Source of the DNA: Deltaproteobacteria bacterium
GTDB lineage: Bacteria > Desulfobacterota_C > Deferrisomatia > Deferrisomatales > JACRMM01
Direction: 5' to 3'
Assembly (NCBI GenBank): GCA_016218905.1
Contig: JACRCS010001026.1
Span: 1-6,419 of the forward strand
DNA length: 6,419 nucleotides
The translations under genes and the position numbers were made by a program. Below, piece after piece: positions 4,153 through 6,419 of the stretch. The notes beneath the pieces were generated by a model. It searched no databases. It had not been told where the DNA came from and saw nothing but the letters and a program-made list of their open reading frames with translations. Numbering within the stretch: the stretch's first letter is position 1; each line of letters starts with the position of its first letter.

Positions 4153-6419
4153 TCAGTCGCTCGTTACCCAGGCGCCGTCGCCGCTGCGCGCCCCGGGGAC
4201 AGCCCCGTCGTTCAGGACGGCGTACGCGATGAAGGGGTTCGCGCCGGAGACTCGCGTTATCCGGGCGTAGCCGTTCGTCGTCCCGGGAGCGACCTGGGTG
4301 AGGATGGCGTTCACCTGGACCTGTCGCAGCGCGCCGACCTCGACGTTCGTCTCGCCCGCCTTCGCGCCGGTGGCGCCATCCCAGATCTCGACGAGGAGGA
4401 TGTCGGTGCTCCCGTCCGCCTCGCCCGTGTTCACGAGGGCGAGGTTCGTCCGCGTCGTCGTCGTCTGCTGCAGGCCGTTCAGCCAGACGGCCCCCGCCGC
4501 GGCGAGTCCGGTCGGGATCCCCGGGCAGAAGAGGCCGTAGCGGCCGCCGCCTCCCGGGCTTCCGGTCCGTCCGCCGACGTAGAGGCCGTTCGTGGAGTCG
4601 CCGTCGGCGGTCGCGAGGAGGGGGCCGACGGCGGGCGTCGGCACGGAGACGCCCCGGGCCCTCAGCGCCGCGACGAAGTCGGGGATCGCGACCTGACCGC
4701 CCGCGGGGACGTCGAGGGTCATCGCCGCGCCGTCGTTCCCGAGCGCCTCGGTGTGGAGGGTGAGGTGAACGCGTCGGGCCGTGTCGGAGGCGTTCGCCAC
4801 GACGACCTCGGTCGTGAAGACAGACGCCTCGACGACGACGGGGAGCGTGATCCGCTCGCTCCCCCCGAGCGACGCGACGGTCACCGGCGCCACGAAGGAG
4901 CCGTCGGAGTTCGCGTTGTCGTTGACGACGCCGTAGGCATAGAAGGGGGCGGTCCCCGCGATCCGCTCGACCCGCGCCGTCCCGAAGAAGCCGTCCGGGA
5001 CGGCAATCTGGATGAAGCCGCCGGGAGCGAGGGTGACCGTCTCGGTCGCGACGGTCGTTCCCGGGGACGCGCCGCCGGAGACGAGCGTCACGCGGAGCGT
5101 CGCGTCGCCATCCCCTGCGGCGCCGGCATTCTGCACGGCTACGTTCGAACGGTCGGGGGCGTCGCTTCGGAGCCCGCCGAGGAAGACGGGGCCGGACGGG
5201 AGGTCCTCGAGGCGAACGCCGTCGTACGACAGGCCGGCCCCGCCGACAGGAGCGGCGGGAGGGACGGGGGTCGTCGTCCGGACGAGGATGGCCGGGTCCC
5301 GGGCCGCCGCGAGGCCGCTGAAGGTCGCGCGGAGCGTCCCCACGGCGTTCCCGGTGGCCGGGATCGGGACCCCGTTCGACCGGAGCCACGCGATCGCGTC
5401 GGGGAGGACGACCTGCCGCCGCGGGCCGAGCGACGTCGTCGCGCTCCCGATGGGCCATCCCCCGACGCCGGTGTAATCGAGCTTTACCGACGCGGCGCCT
5501 TCGCCGCGGTTCGTCATCGTCAGCTCGGAGGTGAAGAACGAGCCGCCCCGACCCTCGCTCCGGAGGACGACAGGGACGAAGAGCGTTGCGGAAGCAGAGA
5601 CCGGCCCGGCCGGCCGCTCGAACGCGCCGAGGTCGACGGCGCTTCCCTGGGGGCGGGAGACGCCGTCGAAGTCGACGGACGGCGCGAGGGCGGGGTTCCC
5701 GCGGTCGAGGGCGGACGAGCCGGCGGAGAGGTGGTAGTCGCGCGCGCTGGCGTCGACGAACCGTGGGTCCGCCTCGACGGCGTCGGTACCGCGCGTCTCA
5801 CCCTCCTCGACCGTCCCGACATAGGCGTCGATCAGGTTGTGGTCGACCGTGACGGACCCGGCGGGAATCGCGAGAGCCACGAGGATCCCGAAGGAGGGGT
5901 GCCCGATCACGACGTTGTTCCTGACGACGACGTTGCGGGCCTCGCGGCTGTCGACGGCGATGCCGCCTCCCCAGCCGCTCGTGCCGTTCCCGGCGAAGGT
6001 GTTGTTGACGACCTGGAGGTCGTTCATCGGGTGGGTCGCCACGCCGCCGTAGTCGCCGACGGTCAGCCCGCGGAGCGAGTTCCCGAAGCAGAGGTTGTTC
6101 GTGACGCGGATTCGCTCGAGGAGCCCGCCCATCTCCGACGCGAGGTTGATCCCGTAGATGCAGTCGTGGACGACGTTGCCGTCGACCTCGATGTCATGGG
6201 TGTGCTTATCCCAGGCGTCGACGTAGATCCCGACTTTCTCGGGGACGTTCCAGACGGTGTTGCCGCGGGCGACGCCGTCGCTCGATCCGTCCTTCAGGCA
6301 GATCCCCTCACCGCCGATCGCCGTGCCGCCCGCGTCGTGGACCCGGTTCCCGACGACCCGGAAGCCCCGCGTGCCGCCGATCGATATCTGCTCCTGGATA
6401 CCGCCGTGGCAGGCCCGGA
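4153..6419 (-). CDS. Large secreted right-handed beta-helix protein with duplicated C-terminal beta domains, 5'-truncated
   Basis: The frame is open from the right edge to the TGA at 4155-4153, giving 754 visible residues; the true start lies outside the window. An ATG at 6132 is internal, since the same fold continues unbroken upstream of it. Visible residues 1 to about 200 are parallel beta-helix (PbH1) coils with recurring Asn turns such as VVGNRVHD, VDGNVVHD, VTNNLCFGN and VRNNVVIGH. Residues about 215-267 (EADPRFVDASARDYHL, SSALDRGNPA, VDLGAFE) are the usual end of such helices. Two tandem beta-rich repeats of about 235 residues follow (about 278-512 and 520-754), sharing R-S/T-N-x-A-x-x-N (DRSNVAVQN, TRTNLALVN) and AR-x-x-R-x-x-G-x-x-P-F-x-AY-x-x-x-ND near each end. 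Helices of this sort act as polysaccharide lyases or hydrolases or as surface adhesins; no catalytic residues can be assigned here. It is convergent with paralog 2 and not in an operon with it. Confidence 0.85.
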   Translation of the reverse strand, partial: RACHGGIQEQISIGGTRGFRVVGNRVHDAGGTAIGGEGICLKDGSSDGVARGNTVWNVPEKVGIYVDAWDKHTHDIEVDGNVVHDCIYGINLASEMGGLLERIRVTNNLCFGNSLRGLTVGDYGGVATHPMNDLQVVNNTFAGNGTSGWGGGIAVDSREARNVVVRNNVVIGHPSFGILVALAIPAGSVTVDHNLIDAYVGTVEEGETRGTDAVEADPRFVDASARDYHLSAGSSALDRGNPALAPSVDFDGVSRPQGSAVDLGAFERPAGPVSASATLFVPVVLRSEGRGGSFFTSELTMTNRGEGAASVKLDYTGVGGWPIGSATTSLGPRRQVVLPDAIAWLRSNGVPIPATGNAVGTLRATFSGLAAARDPAILVRTTTPVPPAAPVGGAGLSYDGVRLEDLPSGPVFLGGLRSDAPDRSNVAVQNAGAAGDGDATLRVTLVSGGASPGTTVATETVTLAPGGFIQIAVPDGFFGTARVERIAGTAPFYAYGVVNDNANSDGSFVAPVTVASLGGSERITLPVVVEASVFTTEVVVANASDTARRVHLTLHTEALGNDGAAMTLDVPAGGQVAIPDFVAALRARGVSVPTPAVGPLLATADGDSTNGLYVGGRTGSPGGGGRYGLFCPGIPTGLAAAGAVWLNGLQQTTTTRTNLALVNTGEADGSTDILLVEIWDGATGAKAGETNVEVGALRQVQVNAILTQVAPGTTNGYARITRVSGANPFIAYAVLNDGAVPGARSGDGAWVTSD

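Noticed and set aside
3992..5458. Open frame of 488 codons on the minus strand in another frame of the beta-helix gene
   Set aside because: Its translation is Arg/Gly/Pro-rich low complexity, while the overlapping frame shows clear beta-domain repeats and extends to the window edge.

Overview
The window is a GC-rich, gene-dense bacterial chromosome segment, probably from a Gram-negative. The best lineage guess is Acidobacteriota (Thermoanaerobaculia-like). This rests mainly on the right-hand gene, whose C-terminal repeated beta domains resemble a protein type I associate with that phylum, so the taxonomy is inference. GC content was judged by eye, not computed.

Left part (1-2641). A minus-strand gene starts at 163 and runs off the left edge; it is the N-terminus of a CNNM/HlyC-CorC family (DUF21) membrane protein. 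It diverges from a peroxide-detoxification operon, ahpC (411-974) then ahpF (1076-2641). AhpF takes electrons from NADH through FAD and two CxxC pairs and re-reduces AhpC, which reduces H2O2 and organic hydroperoxides. A perfect TTTAGA-N5-TCTAAA inverted repeat at 351-367 looks like a Fur/PerR-type operator over a weak promoter. A 13-bp hairpin sits between the two genes and could lower ahpF expression relative to ahpC.

Middle part (2642-4152). This is the most interesting region. Two tandem paralogous transcription units, both on the plus strand, encode small exported proteins rich in Arg, Tyr and Trp with WxxGxW-like motifs (131 and 189 aa). Each unit has the same architecture: a sigma-54 type -24/-12 promoter with exact GG-N10-GC spacing, a 6-bp hairpin starting one base after the predicted +1, a strong Shine-Dalgarno, a near-identical signal peptide, and a matching downstream terminator. 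The second copy has gained an Arg/Asn/Asp/Gly/Tyr-rich low-complexity stretch and an extra W-motif. About 110 bp between the copies is not shared and holds a CCGTTCTC-type direct-repeat tract. No function is known; an envelope or surface role under sigma-54 control is inferred.

Right part (4153-6419). A long minus-strand gene, convergent with the second paralog, runs off the right edge. The visible 754 residues are the end of a right-handed parallel beta-helix followed by two tandem copies of a beta-rich domain of about 235 residues, typical of a large secreted or surface protein.

No tRNA, rRNA, CRISPR array or complete mobile element was seen. No gap between genes exceeds 300 bases.
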